DNA of 64,000 nucleotides from contig CANEZL010000017.1 in NCBI GenBank assembly GCA_947444195.1, positions 1 through 64,000 on the forward strand, read 5' to 3'. A program made the position numbers and the translations under genes. The notes under the pieces were generated by a model. That model was not told where the DNA came from. It made no database searches and saw only the letters and a program-made list of their open reading frames with translations. The number at the start of each line of letters is the position of its first letter. Within the stretch, counting starts at the first letter, position 1. Below, piece after piece: positions 8,118 through 16,216 of the stretch. The DNA is from Methylobacteriaceae bacterium. Lineage in GTDB: Bacteria > Pseudomonadota > Alphaproteobacteria > Rhizobiales > Beijerinckiaceae.

Positions 8118-9013
8118 CGGGGTTCTCCGGAATCCGGCGCGGCGGTGAACTCGGTGGTGCCGAGGGCGTCGGCGAGGCGGGCCTGGGCGCTACCCGGCCG
8201 CAGGGGCTTCTGCTGGCTCGCATGGGGCGCCCAGCCCGAGACCCAGAGCAGCTCGAAGGTGGCGCGGACCCGCCCGTCCGCGTCCGCGAAGCGCTCCGCG
8301 TAGAGGGCGGCGGCGCGCATCAGGGTGGCGCGGCGCAGGGGCGTGCGGCGGCGCTCGGTCAGCGCGTTGGTCAGCCCCATCGCCCGCAGGTCGCGCAGGA
8401 GGCCGAACATGTCGGCGTAGCGCACGGTGAGCGTCTCGGCATCCACCACCGGCAGGGCGAACCCCGCCCGCTGAAGCAGGCCGCCGAGTTCGCGCACCGC
8501 CGCGAAGGGGGCCACCCGCGGGCTGATGCCGCCCTCCACCTCGCTCTCGGCCTCGCCGAAGCTCTGGCGCAGCTCGGTGAGCGTGGCGCCGCCCAGCAGG
8601 CAGCCGAGGAACAGGCCGTCCGGCCGCAGCGCCCGGCGCAGCTGCACCAGGGTGCCGGGCAGGTCGTTCACGCCCTGGAGGGCCAGGAGCGAGACCGCGA
8701 GGTCGAGGCTTCCCGCCGCGATCGGCAGCGCCTCGGCATCGCCCACCGCCCGCAGGATGCCGGGGCCGCCGGCCTCCGGCAGGGGCGCGAGCCGCAGGGT
8801 GGCCTCCGCCTCGGGCCGCCGGACGAGCCGCTCCGCCGCCGCCGCCGTCGGCGTGCCGAGATCGAGGGCGCAGGGGAAGCGGCGCAGGATCGCGGCGAGG
8901 CGGTCGTCGAGATCCTCGGCGGCGCGGGCGAGCAGGAAATCGGCGTAGCCCTCCGCGCGGGCGCGGGCGAGGCGGCGGCGGGCGAGCGCCGTATCGAACA
9001 GAGCGGCATCCAT
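8114..9013 (-). CDS. SAM-dependent methyltransferase, BioC/NDUFAF5-like
   Basis: 299 residues. N-terminus MDAALFDTALARRRLARARA is the typical start of the alphaproteobacterial homologues of mitochondrial NDUFAF5 (a hydroxylase/methyltransferase-like factor for complex I assembly). Motif I is CALDLGTPTAAAAERLV, degenerate compared with GxGxG; GDAEALPIAAGSLDLAVSLLALQGVNDLPG corresponds to the acidic motif II and motif III. ATG 9013 is preferred over GTG 9019 because GGCGGG lies about seven bases before it. The weak motif I leaves catalytic activity uncertain. Confidence 0.8.
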   Translation of the reverse strand: MDAALFDTALARRRLARARAEGYADFLLARAAEDLDDRLAAILRRFPCALDLGTPTAAAAERLVRRPEAEATLRLAPLPEAGGPGILRAVGDAEALPIAAGSLDLAVSLLALQGVNDLPGTLVQLRRALRPDGLFLGCLLGGATLTELRQSFGEAESEVEGGISPRVAPFAAVRELGGLLQRAGFALPVVDAETLTVRYADMFGLLRDLRAMGLTNALTERRRTPLRRATLMRAAALYAERFADADGRVRATFELLWVSGWAPHASQQKPLRPGSAQARLADALGTTEFTAAPDSGEPR

Positions 9014-9178
9014 GGTCACCCGCCTACATGGCGTTCCCGCCCCCGCGGCGCCAGCCGTGCGTCACGCTTGCGTGAGGCGCGCGCGAGGCCGGAACGGCGC
9101 CGCCCGGGCGCCCGTTGCTCCCGCATCGGGCCGCGCGGTCTCGGGCCACGCGGCCGCCCGTTTCTCGGAGTTCGGACC

Positions 9179-9412
9179 ATGACGCGCATCCTCACCGGCG
9201 CCGCCCTCGTGCTCGCCACCCTCGCCCTGGCCGCCCCGGCGGACGCGAAGGGCTGCCTCAAGGGCGCGGCCGTCGGCGGCGTCGCCGGCCACGTCGCGGG
9301 CCATCACGGGGTGCTCGGCGCCGCCGCCGGCTGCGTGGTCGGCCGCCACCGCGCCAACAAGCAGGCGCGCCAGGACAGCCAGAACGCCCCGGCGCAGACC
9401 TCAGGGCGCTGA
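9179..9412 (+). CDS. Small exported glycine-zipper-like protein
   Basis: 77 residues. A Sec signal peptide (about residues 1-23, MTRILTGAALVLATLALAAP then ADA-K) is followed by KGCLKGAAVGGVAGHVAGHH and GVLGAAAGCVVGRHRA, an alternating small-residue stretch like the glycine zipper of outer-membrane lipoproteins, with two cysteines flanking it that could pair. The end is hydrophilic and disordered. Many Methylobacterium-like genomes carry such peptides; function unknown. The hairpin repeats at 9462-9564 follow. Confidence 0.7.
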   Translation: MTRILTGAALVLATLALAAPADAKGCLKGAAVGGVAGHVAGHHGVLGAAAGCVVGRHRANKQARQDSQNAPAQTSGR

Positions 9413-9461
9413 GGCCGGACCCGGCCGTGCCGCGGCATGGCCCTCGCGGATGCGAGGTTCC

Positions 9462-9500
9462 AGAGCATGCTGCTTTTCCACGGAAACGGCAGCATGCTCT
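9462..9500. repeat. Long hairpin repeat after the exported peptide gene
   Basis: AGAGCATGCTGC at 9462-9473 pairs with GCAGCATGCTCT at 9489-9500; the loop itself can pair TTTCC/GGAAA. It may serve as terminator of the 9179 gene. It sits directly before a copy of repeat family A, so the two form a composite extragenic element. Confidence 0.65.
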
Positions 9501-9515
9501 ATCTCTTTGTACTCG

Positions 9516-9564
9516 CACGATGATTTCGGAAAACTGGATTCCACTTTTCCGCATCGTGCTCTAG
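9516..9564. repeat. Extragenic repeat, family A (copy 2)
   Basis: Forms an imperfect hairpin: CACGATG and CGGAAAA (9516-9533) pair with TTTTCCG and CATCGTG (9545-9558). The core CGGAAAACTGGATTCCACTT is shared with the copies at 4336 and 21334. Ends at CTCTAG, 46 bases before panD. Confidence 0.75.
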
Positions 9565-9610
9565 AACGGACCCCGATCGGCCCGGAACGGGCGGTTGGGG
9601 GGAACACGCG

Positions 9611-10072
9611 ATGCAGAGCTTCGTCCGGGCCAAGCTGCACGGCATCCGGGTCACGGGGGCCGACCTGAACTATCACGGCTCGATCACCATCGACGCCGAC
9701 CTGTGCCGGGAGGCCGGCCTCGACCCCCTCGAATTCGTCGAGATCTGGAACAAGATGTCGGGCGCGCGGATCAGCACCTACGTGCTCTACGGGCCGGCCG
9801 GCTCGCGCTGCTGCATCCTGAACGGGGCCGCCGCCCGCACCTGCCAAGCGGGCGACGAGGTGATCATCGCCTCCACCACCTACGGCTCGGTGGACGACGT
9901 CATCGGCCGCAAGCCGCGGGTGCTGATCTTCGGCCCCGACAACGCGGTGGTCGACCGGGTCGTCTACGACGTCTTCCGCGACGCGGCGGGCCGCCTCGAC
10001 ATGCGGATCATCGAGGCGGAGACGGGCGCGGAGGAGGCCCCGCGGATCGCCGCGCAGATCCGGGTGGCGTGA
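9611..10072 (+). CDS. panD: Aspartate 1-decarboxylase (PanD)
   Basis: 153 residues. Makes beta-alanine from aspartate for pantothenate and coenzyme A synthesis. The motif [11 protein letters not shown] near residue 21 contains the Gly23-Ser24 self-cleavage site at which the pyruvoyl cofactor is formed. Also seen: the N-terminal [12 protein letters not shown] strand, the [10 protein letters not shown] turn, and [16 protein letters not shown]. Typical PanD is about 126 residues, so this one has about 27 extra, partly in a C-terminal tail ([18 protein letters not shown]). No panB/panC lie nearby. Confidence 0.93.
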   Translation: MQSFVRAKLHGIRVTGADLNYHGSITIDADLCREAGLDPLEFVEIWNKMSGARISTYVLYGPAGSRCCILNGAAARTCQAGDEVIIASTTYGSVDDVIGRKPRVLIFGPDNAVVDRVVYDVFRDAAGRLDMRIIEAETGAEEAPRIAAQIRVA

Positions 10073-10074
10073 GA

Positions 10075-10452
10075 TCAGGGATCGTCCGCCGCGATGCCGA
10101 AGGCGGCGCCGAGGGCCGCGGCGCCCGCCGGGCTGAAGCGGACCACGCGGCCCACCTCGCGCCGGGCCCAGCGCTGCCCGAGCGCGTGCGCGAGGAGCGC
10201 GACCCCCACCGAGATGGAAGCGCGCTCGCTCCAGTCGAGGCAGGACCGGCAGACCGGCCGGCGCCCGGCTTCGAGGGCGGCCACGTCGATGCCCTGCGCC
10301 GCGAGCCCGGCGCGGCCGGACGCCGTCAGGCGCGGCGCGACCGCGTCCTCGATCCAGCCGCGGGCGGCGAGCCCCCGCATCAGGGCGACGCCCCGCGCCC
10401 CGGCGAGATGATCGTAGCAGACCCGGGCCTCGCGCAGGGCGGCGCCGCGGGG
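10075..10452 (-). pseudogene. Truncated ArsR-family regulator lacking its DNA-binding domain
   Basis: The frame reads GPRGAALREARVCYDHLAGARGV, then LTASGRAGLAAQGIDVAALE, then RRPVCRSCLDWSERASISVG, then LLAHALGQRWARREVGRVVR. This is the C-terminal half of a well-known ArsR subgroup (ALR.AR.CYDHLAG..GV and CR.CLDWSER..). The preceding winged-helix (about 90 residues) is absent: upstream sequence turns into a dispersed repeat at 10454-10485 and then unrelated DNA. The open frame can be extended to 10572 but that part has no HTH. I therefore call it a remnant. Its stop lies 2 bases after the panD stop on the other strand. Confidence 0.75.
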
Positions 10453-10453
10453 G

Positions 10454-10485
10454 CCTGGGCTCCGCTCCGCGGCCCCGGGATGACG
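10454..10485. repeat. Dispersed repeat, family B (copy 1)
   Basis: CCTGGGCTCCGCTCCGCGGC followed by CCCGGGATGACG. The reverse complement matches 28664-28696 apart from a few changes. It abuts the point where ArsR homology ends, and is itself a partial dyad (CCTGGG...CCCGGG). Confidence 0.7.
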
Positions 10486-10829
10486 GGGCGGGCTTATCCC
10501 GAAGCGATCAACCGGAAGCCGTATGAGCCGTTCCGTGGAGGCGGGGCCGGCGCCTGCTGGGGATTTGCGCATGAGCCCCGGTCAGACCCGCGCGGCGCAT
10601 GGTGCATGGGTTCCCGTGTGCGGCGGGGCCGAAGGCCGGCGGAACGTGCCGCAATGCAACACGAACGAGGGACGCGAAGCCTGGAAAGGTTCAAATCCGG
10701 AGAAATAAATCAATTCGGTCGCATGTCTCGCACTATCGAGCCAAGCGACTCCAGGTGTGGGCGCTTTTCGCGCTGCAACACGGATGATAAGGGGCGCCAT
10801 TCCAAAAACAAGAGACGCGGGATCGACCG
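10486..10829. other. Intergenic region upstream of the FMN oxidase
   Basis: About 340 bases. It includes a short sequence CGATCAACCGGAAGCCG (10506-10522) that resembles CGACCGGAAGCCG at 16161-16173, and a moderately AT-rich part at 10680-10810 that presumably carries the promoter of the 10830 gene. No gene was recognised. Confidence 0.4.
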
Positions 10830-12119
10830 ATGACTTGCAGCAACGGAACTCGGACCGAGATCGAGACGGCTGTCAGCCGGCGCAAGTTCCTCGAATTCCT
10901 GGCGGCGAGCCCGGTCGTCGCCCCCGGCGTCGCGGGCGCGCTTGCCAGCCTCGCGACCCTCGGCGCGGGCGAGGCCCTGGCGCAGAGCTACGACGTGCTG
11001 CGCGCCGCCCCCTCCAATGTCGGGCCGGTCATCACCGATCCGGCCCAGGCCCTCAACGTGTTCGAGTTCGAGCCCGCCGCCAAGCAGGCCCTGCCGCCGG
11101 CCCATTACGGCTACCTCGCCACGGGCGTCGACGGCGACGAGACCCTGAAGGCCAACCGCGACGGCTTCGAGAAGTACAAGATCCAGGTGCGGCGCCTCGT
11201 CGACGCGCGCAAGATCGACACCTCGGTGAAGATCTTCGGGGAGACCTGGGCGAGCCCGATCGCCCTCGCCCCCGTGAGCAGCCAGGGCGCGTTCCACCCC
11301 GAGGCCGAGGCGGCGGTCGCCCGCGCCGCGAAGGTGCGCGGCCACCAGATGATCCTCTCGACGGTGGGCAGCACCGCCATCGAGGAGGTGATCAAGGAGC
11401 GCGGCGCGCCGGTCTGGTACATGCTCTACCCCACCGACGACTGGATGGTGACCGAGGCGCTGGTCCGCCGCGCCGAGAAGGCCGGCGCGCCGGCCATCGT
11501 GCTCACCGTGGACCGCCAGGGCGGGCGCAACACCGAGACCCTGTTCCGCGAGCGGCGCCTCGACACCCGCACCTGCACGGATTGCCACACGCCGGGCTTC
11601 AAGAACGAGGTCAGCCGCAAGCCGATGTTCGACGGGATCGACGTCGACAAGGTGACGAACCTCTACGGCACCGGCATGACCTGGGACTACGTGAAGCGCC
11701 TGCGCGGCATCGTGAAGGGCAAGCTCGTCCTCAAGGGCATCGTCACGGGCGAGGACGCCAAGATCGCGCTGACCCACGGGGTCGACGGGATCATCGTGTC
11801 GAACCACGGCGGCCGCGCCGAGGAGAGCCTGCAATCGACCATCGAGGCCCTGCCCGCAGTGGTGGCCGCGGTGAACGGCAAGATCCCCGTGCTCGTGGAT
11901 TCCGGCTTCCGCCGCGGCACCGACGTGCTGAAGGCGCTGGCCCTCGGCGCCACCGCCGTCTGCATCGGCCGCCCCTATTGCTGGGGCCTCGCGGCGTTCG
12001 GCCAGCCCGGCGTCGAGGCGGTGCTCAACATCATGCAGCGCGAGTTCGTGACGATCATGCGCCAGGTCGGCGCCGTGAAGATCTCGGACATCGACCAGCG
12101 CGCGGTCCTGCACGTCTGA
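10830..12119 (+). CDS. Tat-exported FMN-dependent alpha-hydroxy-acid oxidase/dehydrogenase
   Basis: 429 residues of the (S)-2-hydroxy-acid oxidase (lactate oxidase/glycolate oxidase) family. The N-terminus SRRKFLEFLAASPVVAPGVA is a twin-arginine signal with a hydrophobic core, so the enzyme is expected to fold with FMN in the cytosol and be exported to the periplasm. Core motifs: SPIALAPVSSQGAFHPEAEA, a catalytic Lys in GKLVLKGIVTGEDAKIA, the active-site His in GIIVSNHGGRAEES and the phosphate-binding VDSGFRRGTDVLKALALGAT. The substrate (lactate, glycolate, mandelate or other) cannot be read. The insertion RTCTDCHTPGFKN contains two Cys and is unusual. Confidence 0.88.
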   Translation: MTCSNGTRTEIETAVSRRKFLEFLAASPVVAPGVAGALASLATLGAGEALAQSYDVLRAAPSNVGPVITDPAQALNVFEFEPAAKQALPPAHYGYLATGVDGDETLKANRDGFEKYKIQVRRLVDARKIDTSVKIFGETWASPIALAPVSSQGAFHPEAEAAVARAAKVRGHQMILSTVGSTAIEEVIKERGAPVWYMLYPTDDWMVTEALVRRAEKAGAPAIVLTVDRQGGRNTETLFRERRLDTRTCTDCHTPGFKNEVSRKPMFDGIDVDKVTNLYGTGMTWDYVKRLRGIVKGKLVLKGIVTGEDAKIALTHGVDGIIVSNHGGRAEESLQSTIEALPAVVAAVNGKIPVLVDSGFRRGTDVLKALALGATAVCIGRPYCWGLAAFGQPGVEAVLNIMQREFVTIMRQVGAVKISDIDQRAVLHV

Positions 12120-12148
12120 GGATCGGTCCGGCTGACCGCCTCGGTGAT

Positions 12149-12170
12149 CGGAGGGGCGCTTGCCCCTCCG
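12149..12170 (+). terminator. Terminator hairpin after the FMN oxidase
   Basis: CGGAGGGGC (12149-12157), loop GCTT, GCCCCTCCG (12162-12170): a perfect 9-bp stem 30 bases after the stop codon. No strong T run follows, as is common in GC-rich genomes. Confidence 0.6.
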
Positions 12171-12407
12171 CCTCGCGGGTGTTCAGACCGGAGACGAGAG
12201 GCGACACCTGTTCGCGGAGATGGGCGACAGGCGGAGATGGGGCGGCTGGCTGGGCCGGATCGAAGCGATCGGGCGGCCGGTCCTGGCTCGGCATCCGAGA
12301 GACTCGAGCGATGCGACCCTGGATTTCGGGCAGGGCCGCGCCACCTCCGCCGCGTGTAGGGCGGCGCATCCCGCGCCGGCCGCAGATTTCCAGCGCAGGG
12401 CACGAGC

Positions 12408-12839
12408 ATGATCAACCGCAAGGCGCACGCCGTCTGGCAGGGCAACGGCAAGGAGGGCAAGGGCACGCTCACGACCCAGTCGGGCGTGCTCTCCGAGCAG
12501 CCCTACGGCTTCAACACCCGGTTCGAGGACAAGCCCGGCACCAACCCGGAGGAGTTGATCGCCGCCGCCCATGCGGGCTGCTTCACCATGGCGCTGGCCT
12601 TCCAGCTCCAGGCGGCGGGGCTTGCCGCCACCGAGATGCGCACCGAGGCCGTGGTGACCCTGGAGAAGGAGGGCGACGGCTTCAAGGTCTCGAAGTCGGC
12701 GCTGACGCTGACCGCCACCATCCCCGGCATCGATCAGGCGAAGTTCGACGAGCTCGCCCACGCCGCCGAGACCGGCTGCCCGATCTCGAAGGTGCTCAAC
12801 GCCGAGATCACCCTGAACGCCACGCTGAAGCAGGGCTGA
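12408..12839 (+). CDS. OsmC-family peroxiredoxin
   Basis: 143 residues. MINRKAHAVWQGNGKEGKGT is the standard OsmC opening. The two redox cysteines are in AAAHAGCFTMALAF (near residue 59) and ETGCPISKVLNAEI (near 124), spaced as in OsmC/Ohr thiol peroxidases that reduce organic hydroperoxides in the cytosol. GTNPEELIAAAHAG is a conserved helix. The gene stands alone between the FMN oxidase and the radical SAM/UdgX module. Confidence 0.93.
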   Translation: MINRKAHAVWQGNGKEGKGTLTTQSGVLSEQPYGFNTRFEDKPGTNPEELIAAAHAGCFTMALAFQLQAAGLAATEMRTEAVVTLEKEGDGFKVSKSALTLTATIPGIDQAKFDELAHAAETGCPISKVLNAEITLNATLKQG

Positions 12840-12939
12840 TCGGCGGTTCCGGGCATCGGCCCCGGGTGCGGCATCGCGCGCGGGGACCGGGCGCGCGGCC
12901 GCGCTTGCGTCCGCCGGCATCTGGTTCATTGTTTGTTCG

Positions 12940-14151
12940 ATGGACGAGACCTTTGCCAAGAAGCTGCGCATCCTGGCCGACGCGGCGAAGTACGATGCCT
13001 CCTGCGCCTCGTCGGGCGCGCCCAAGCGCGCGGTGGAGCGCGACGGGCTCGGCTCCACCACGGGGGCGGGCATCTGCCACGCCTACACCCCGGACGGGCG
13101 CTGCGTCTCGCTGCTCAAGATCCTGCTCACCAACTGGTGCCTGTTCGACTGCGCCTATTGCGTGAACCGCCGCTCGTCCAACGTGCGCCGGGCGAAGTTC
13201 ACCGTCGAGGAGGTCGTCCGCCTCACGCTCGAATTCTACAAGCGCAACTACATCGAGGGCCTGTTCCTCTCCTCGGGCATCATCAAGTCGCCCGATCACA
13301 CGATGGAGTTGCTGACGCGGGTGGCCAGGAGCCTGCGGCGGGACCACGGCTTCCGCGGCTACATCCACCTGAAGACGATCCCCGAAGCGAGCCCCTGGCT
13401 GATCGAGGAGGCCGGACTCTACGCCGACCGGCTCTCGATCAACGTGGAGCTGCCCACCGAAGCGAGCCTGGAGCGCCTCGCGCCCGAGAAGGACGGCGCC
13501 TCCATCGCCGGCGCCATGGCGCAGATCGGCGAGCGCATCGCCGAAGCGAAGGCCGAGAAGCGGCGCTTCTCGCCGGCCGGACAGTCGACGCAGGTGATCG
13601 TGGGGGCCGACGCCACCACCGACGAGGCGCTGATCCGCAAGAGCGCGGACCTCTACGGCCGCGTGGGCCTGCGCCGGGTCTACTATTCCGCCTTCAGCCC
13701 GATTCCCGACGGGGCCGCGATCCTGCCCCTCAAGGCGCCCCCGCTCCAGCGCGAGCACCGGCTCTACCAGGCCGATTGGCTGATCCGGTACTACGAATTC
13801 TCCCCCGACGACGTGGCGGCGGCCTCCGACGACGGCATGCTCGCCCTCGACGTCGACCCGAAGCTCGCCTGGGCCCTGAAGAACCGGGCGCGCTTCCCCG
13901 TGGACGTGAACCGGGCGGACCGGGAGATGCTGCTGCGCGTGCCAGGCCTCGGGGCGCGGGCGGTGGACCGGATCGTGGCGGCGCGGCGCCACACCACGCT
14001 GCGCCTCGAGGACGTGGGCCGGCTCACCTCCGCCCTGAAGCGCGCGCGCCCCTTCCTGATCGCGGCCGACCACAGCCCCGGCGGCCTCACCGACCGGCTC
14101 GACCTGCGCGCGCGCCTCGCCGAGCCGGCGCGGCAGCTGAGCCTGTTCTGA
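12940..14151 (+). CDS. Radical SAM protein of the UdgX-linked DNA modification/repair family (TIGR03916-like)
   Basis: 403 residues. Radical SAM cluster motif C67-x3-C71-x2-C74 in NWCLFDCAYCVNRRSSNVRR, then KTIPEASPWLIEEAGLYADR typical of the family. Near the C-terminus NRADREMLLRVPGLGARAVD is a helix-hairpin-helix DNA-binding element (about residues 324-350). The family is known only by its genomic link to UdgX-type uracil-DNA glycosylases, and exactly that gene follows with a single base between stop and start, so the two must be co-translated. The reaction is unknown; a role in DNA base handling is inferred. Start MDETFAKKLRILADAAKYDA is the family start. Confidence 0.9.
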   Translation: MDETFAKKLRILADAAKYDASCASSGAPKRAVERDGLGSTTGAGICHAYTPDGRCVSLLKILLTNWCLFDCAYCVNRRSSNVRRAKFTVEEVVRLTLEFYKRNYIEGLFLSSGIIKSPDHTMELLTRVARSLRRDHGFRGYIHLKTIPEASPWLIEEAGLYADRLSINVELPTEASLERLAPEKDGASIAGAMAQIGERIAEAKAEKRRFSPAGQSTQVIVGADATTDEALIRKSADLYGRVGLRRVYYSAFSPIPDGAAILPLKAPPLQREHRLYQADWLIRYYEFSPDDVAAASDDGMLALDVDPKLAWALKNRARFPVDVNRADREMLLRVPGLGARAVDRIVAARRHTTLRLEDVGRLTSALKRARPFLIAADHSPGGLTDRLDLRARLAEPARQLSLF

Positions 14152-14152
14152 G

Positions 14153-15610
14153 ATGGACGGGGCCGCGGCGCGGATCCCGGACGGGCCCGGGCTCCACACG
14201 GTCGTCCTCGCGCCGGGAGCCGACCTCGCGGGCTTCCGCGCCGCCGCCCGCCGGCTGGCGGCGGCGGGCCTTCCGCCCGAGCGGGTCGCCTGGAGCGCGG
14301 GGGGGACCGGCATCTTGTTCGGCGCGGCCGACCTCGCCGAGGCGCCGCCCTTGCGCCTGCCGCGCGCGGTCGCCGACCTCGTGCCGATGGTGGTGCCCCA
14401 CCGCGATCCCGAGCGCTACGCCCTGCTCTACCGCCTGATCTGGCGCGTCCTTTCGGGCGAGCGCCACCTCGCCGAGATCGCCAGCGATCCGACCGTCCAC
14501 CGGCTCGGCCGCATGCGGAAGGCCATCGCGCGCGACCTGCACAAGATGCACGCCTTCCTGCGCTTCCGCCGGAGCGAGACCGACGGGGCTGAGCGTTTCA
14601 CCGCCTGGTTCGAGCCGGACCACCACATCCTGGAGGCCGCCGCCCCCTTCTTCGTGGAGCGCTTCCGGTCGCTCCACTGGTCGATCCTGACGCCGGACGG
14701 CTCCGCGCACTGGGACGGCACGCATCTCAGCTTCGGCCCGCCCGGCCAGCGCGGCGATCTACCGGAGGGCGACGGCTTCGAGGCGGGCTGGCGGGCCTAT
14801 TACGAGAGCACCTTCAACCCGGCGCGCACGAATCCGAAGGCGATGCTCGCCGAGATGCCGAAGAAGTACTGGCGGAACATGCCCGAGACCCTGGCGATTC
14901 CAGCCCTCATACGCGCGGCCGACCCCCGGACCCGCGCGATGATCGAGAGGGAGCCCCGCTTGCCCGCAAGACGCGATCCGGAACGCGCCGTCGCCGCCAT
15001 GGGCGACGATGCCCCCAAGACGCTCGAGGCCCTCAACGCCGTCATCGCCCGCAGCGCGCCCCTGGTGCCCGGCGCGACCCAGGCGGTCCTCGGCGAGGGG
15101 CCCGTCGGCGCGGCGATCGCCTTCGTCGGCGAGCAGCCGGGCGACCAGGAGGATCGGCAGGGGCGCCCCTTCGTGGGGCCCGCCGGGCAGCTCCTCACCC
15201 GTGCCATGGCGGAAGCGGGGATCGCGCGCGAGGCGAGCTACCTCACGAACGCCGTCAAGCACTTCAAGTTCGAGGAGCGCGGCAAGCGGCGCATCCACCA
15301 GAAGCCGAATGCGGGGGAGGTCAGCCATTACCGCTGGTGGCTCGACCGGGAACTCGACTTCGTCGCCCCCCGCCTCGTGGTGGCGCTCGGCGCCACCGCG
15401 GTCCTGGCCCTCACCGGCAAGGCGGTGCCGGTCACCCGGGCGCGCGGCCCCTTCCGGTTCGAGCGCTTCGACGACCGCTTCGCGGGTTTCGTGACCGTCC
15501 ACCCTTCCTACCTGCTGCGCCTTCCGGATGAGGCGAAGGAAGAGGCCTACGCCGCCTTCGTGGACGACCTCCGGCGGGCGGAGGCGCTCGGCCGGGAACT
15601 GGCCGGGTAA
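14153..15610 (+). CDS. DUF4130 (TIGR03915) fused to UdgX, uracil-DNA cross-linking glycosylase homologue
   Basis: 485 residues with two parts. Residues about 1-265 match the DUF4130/TIGR03915 type (RDPERYALLYRLIWRVLSGE; FNPARTNPKAMLAEMPKKYW). Residues about 280-485 are a family-4-like uracil-DNA glycosylase of the UdgX class: GEQPGDQEDRQGRPFVGPAG near 327 (phosphate/cluster region), the R-loop KRRIHQ at 378-383, and HPSYLLR near 450. In Mycobacterium UdgX the His of KRRIHQ bonds covalently to the abasic sugar after uracil excision; that His is present here (H382). Together with the adjacent radical SAM gene this is a complete module. Confidence 0.92.
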   Translation: MDGAAARIPDGPGLHTVVLAPGADLAGFRAAARRLAAAGLPPERVAWSAGGTGILFGAADLAEAPPLRLPRAVADLVPMVVPHRDPERYALLYRLIWRVLSGERHLAEIASDPTVHRLGRMRKAIARDLHKMHAFLRFRRSETDGAERFTAWFEPDHHILEAAAPFFVERFRSLHWSILTPDGSAHWDGTHLSFGPPGQRGDLPEGDGFEAGWRAYYESTFNPARTNPKAMLAEMPKKYWRNMPETLAIPALIRAADPRTRAMIEREPRLPARRDPERAVAAMGDDAPKTLEALNAVIARSAPLVPGATQAVLGEGPVGAAIAFVGEQPGDQEDRQGRPFVGPAGQLLTRAMAEAGIAREASYLTNAVKHFKFEERGKRRIHQKPNAGEVSHYRWWLDRELDFVAPRLVVALGATAVLALTGKAVPVTRARGPFRFERFDDRFAGFVTVHPSYLLRLPDEAKEEAYAAFVDDLRRAEALGRELAG

Positions 15611-15618
15611 CGCGTGGA

Positions 15619-15969
15619 TCAGTCCCGGCGGCGCCGGGTGCTGCCCGAGGTGAACACCGCCCGCTGGCGGCCGTAGCGGACGCTGCGCCGGCTGCGCCCG
15701 CGGCGGGACTCGACCACCGGCTCCTCGGCCTGCGGGATCGCCAGCGGCGTGCTCGCCTGCGGCGCCGCATTGGCCTCGCTCGACGCGAAGCCCCCCGCGA
15801 CGTTCTTCGCCGCCGGCCCGAACATGGCGAGGCACTGGTTGTAGGCGAGGTCGTTCTTCAGGCGCTCGCACTCGCCGATGGAGCGGGGCGTGCCCTGGCC
15901 GAGCGCCGGCAGACCCGCCCCGATGAGGAGACCGACGGCGAGGAACGGGCGCAGGAGCGGGGGGAGCAT
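15619..15969 (-). CDS. Secreted hypothetical protein
   Basis: 116 residues. Signal peptide MLPPLLRPFLAVGLLIGAGL with cleavage near ALG-QG. The mature part has SIGECERLKNDLAYNQCLAM, a short helix with two Cys 11 apart that can form a helical hairpin disulfide as in small CHCH-like periplasmic proteins, and an Arg-rich disordered tail ending STRRRRD. I prefer the ATG at 15969; the upstream in-frame extension is not signal-like. Convergent with the UdgX gene. Function unknown. Confidence 0.65.
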   Translation of the reverse strand: MLPPLLRPFLAVGLLIGAGLPALGQGTPRSIGECERLKNDLAYNQCLAMFGPAAKNVAGGFASSEANAAPQASTPLAIPQAEEPVVESRRGRSRRSVRYGRQRAVFTSGSTRRRRD

Positions 15970-16216
15970 GCAGGGCGCTGGGCGAGAGGGGAGACGGCCG
16001 TGCTTCTCCGCTCCGAGTGCGGCGAAAACGAGGGGATTTCGGGCCGCGGCCCTGCATGGCTCGGATGTCGTCGCGTCCACGCTTGATCGCTTCGGGTCGG
16101 TGCGCATCCCCTCACCCCGTTTGCGGGGCGAGGAGGGAGCTTGAACCGGCTCGATCCCATCGACCGGAAGCCGCGCGAAGCTTTCATCCGCCCGCGGATT
16201 CCCGATCCCCTTCGCG

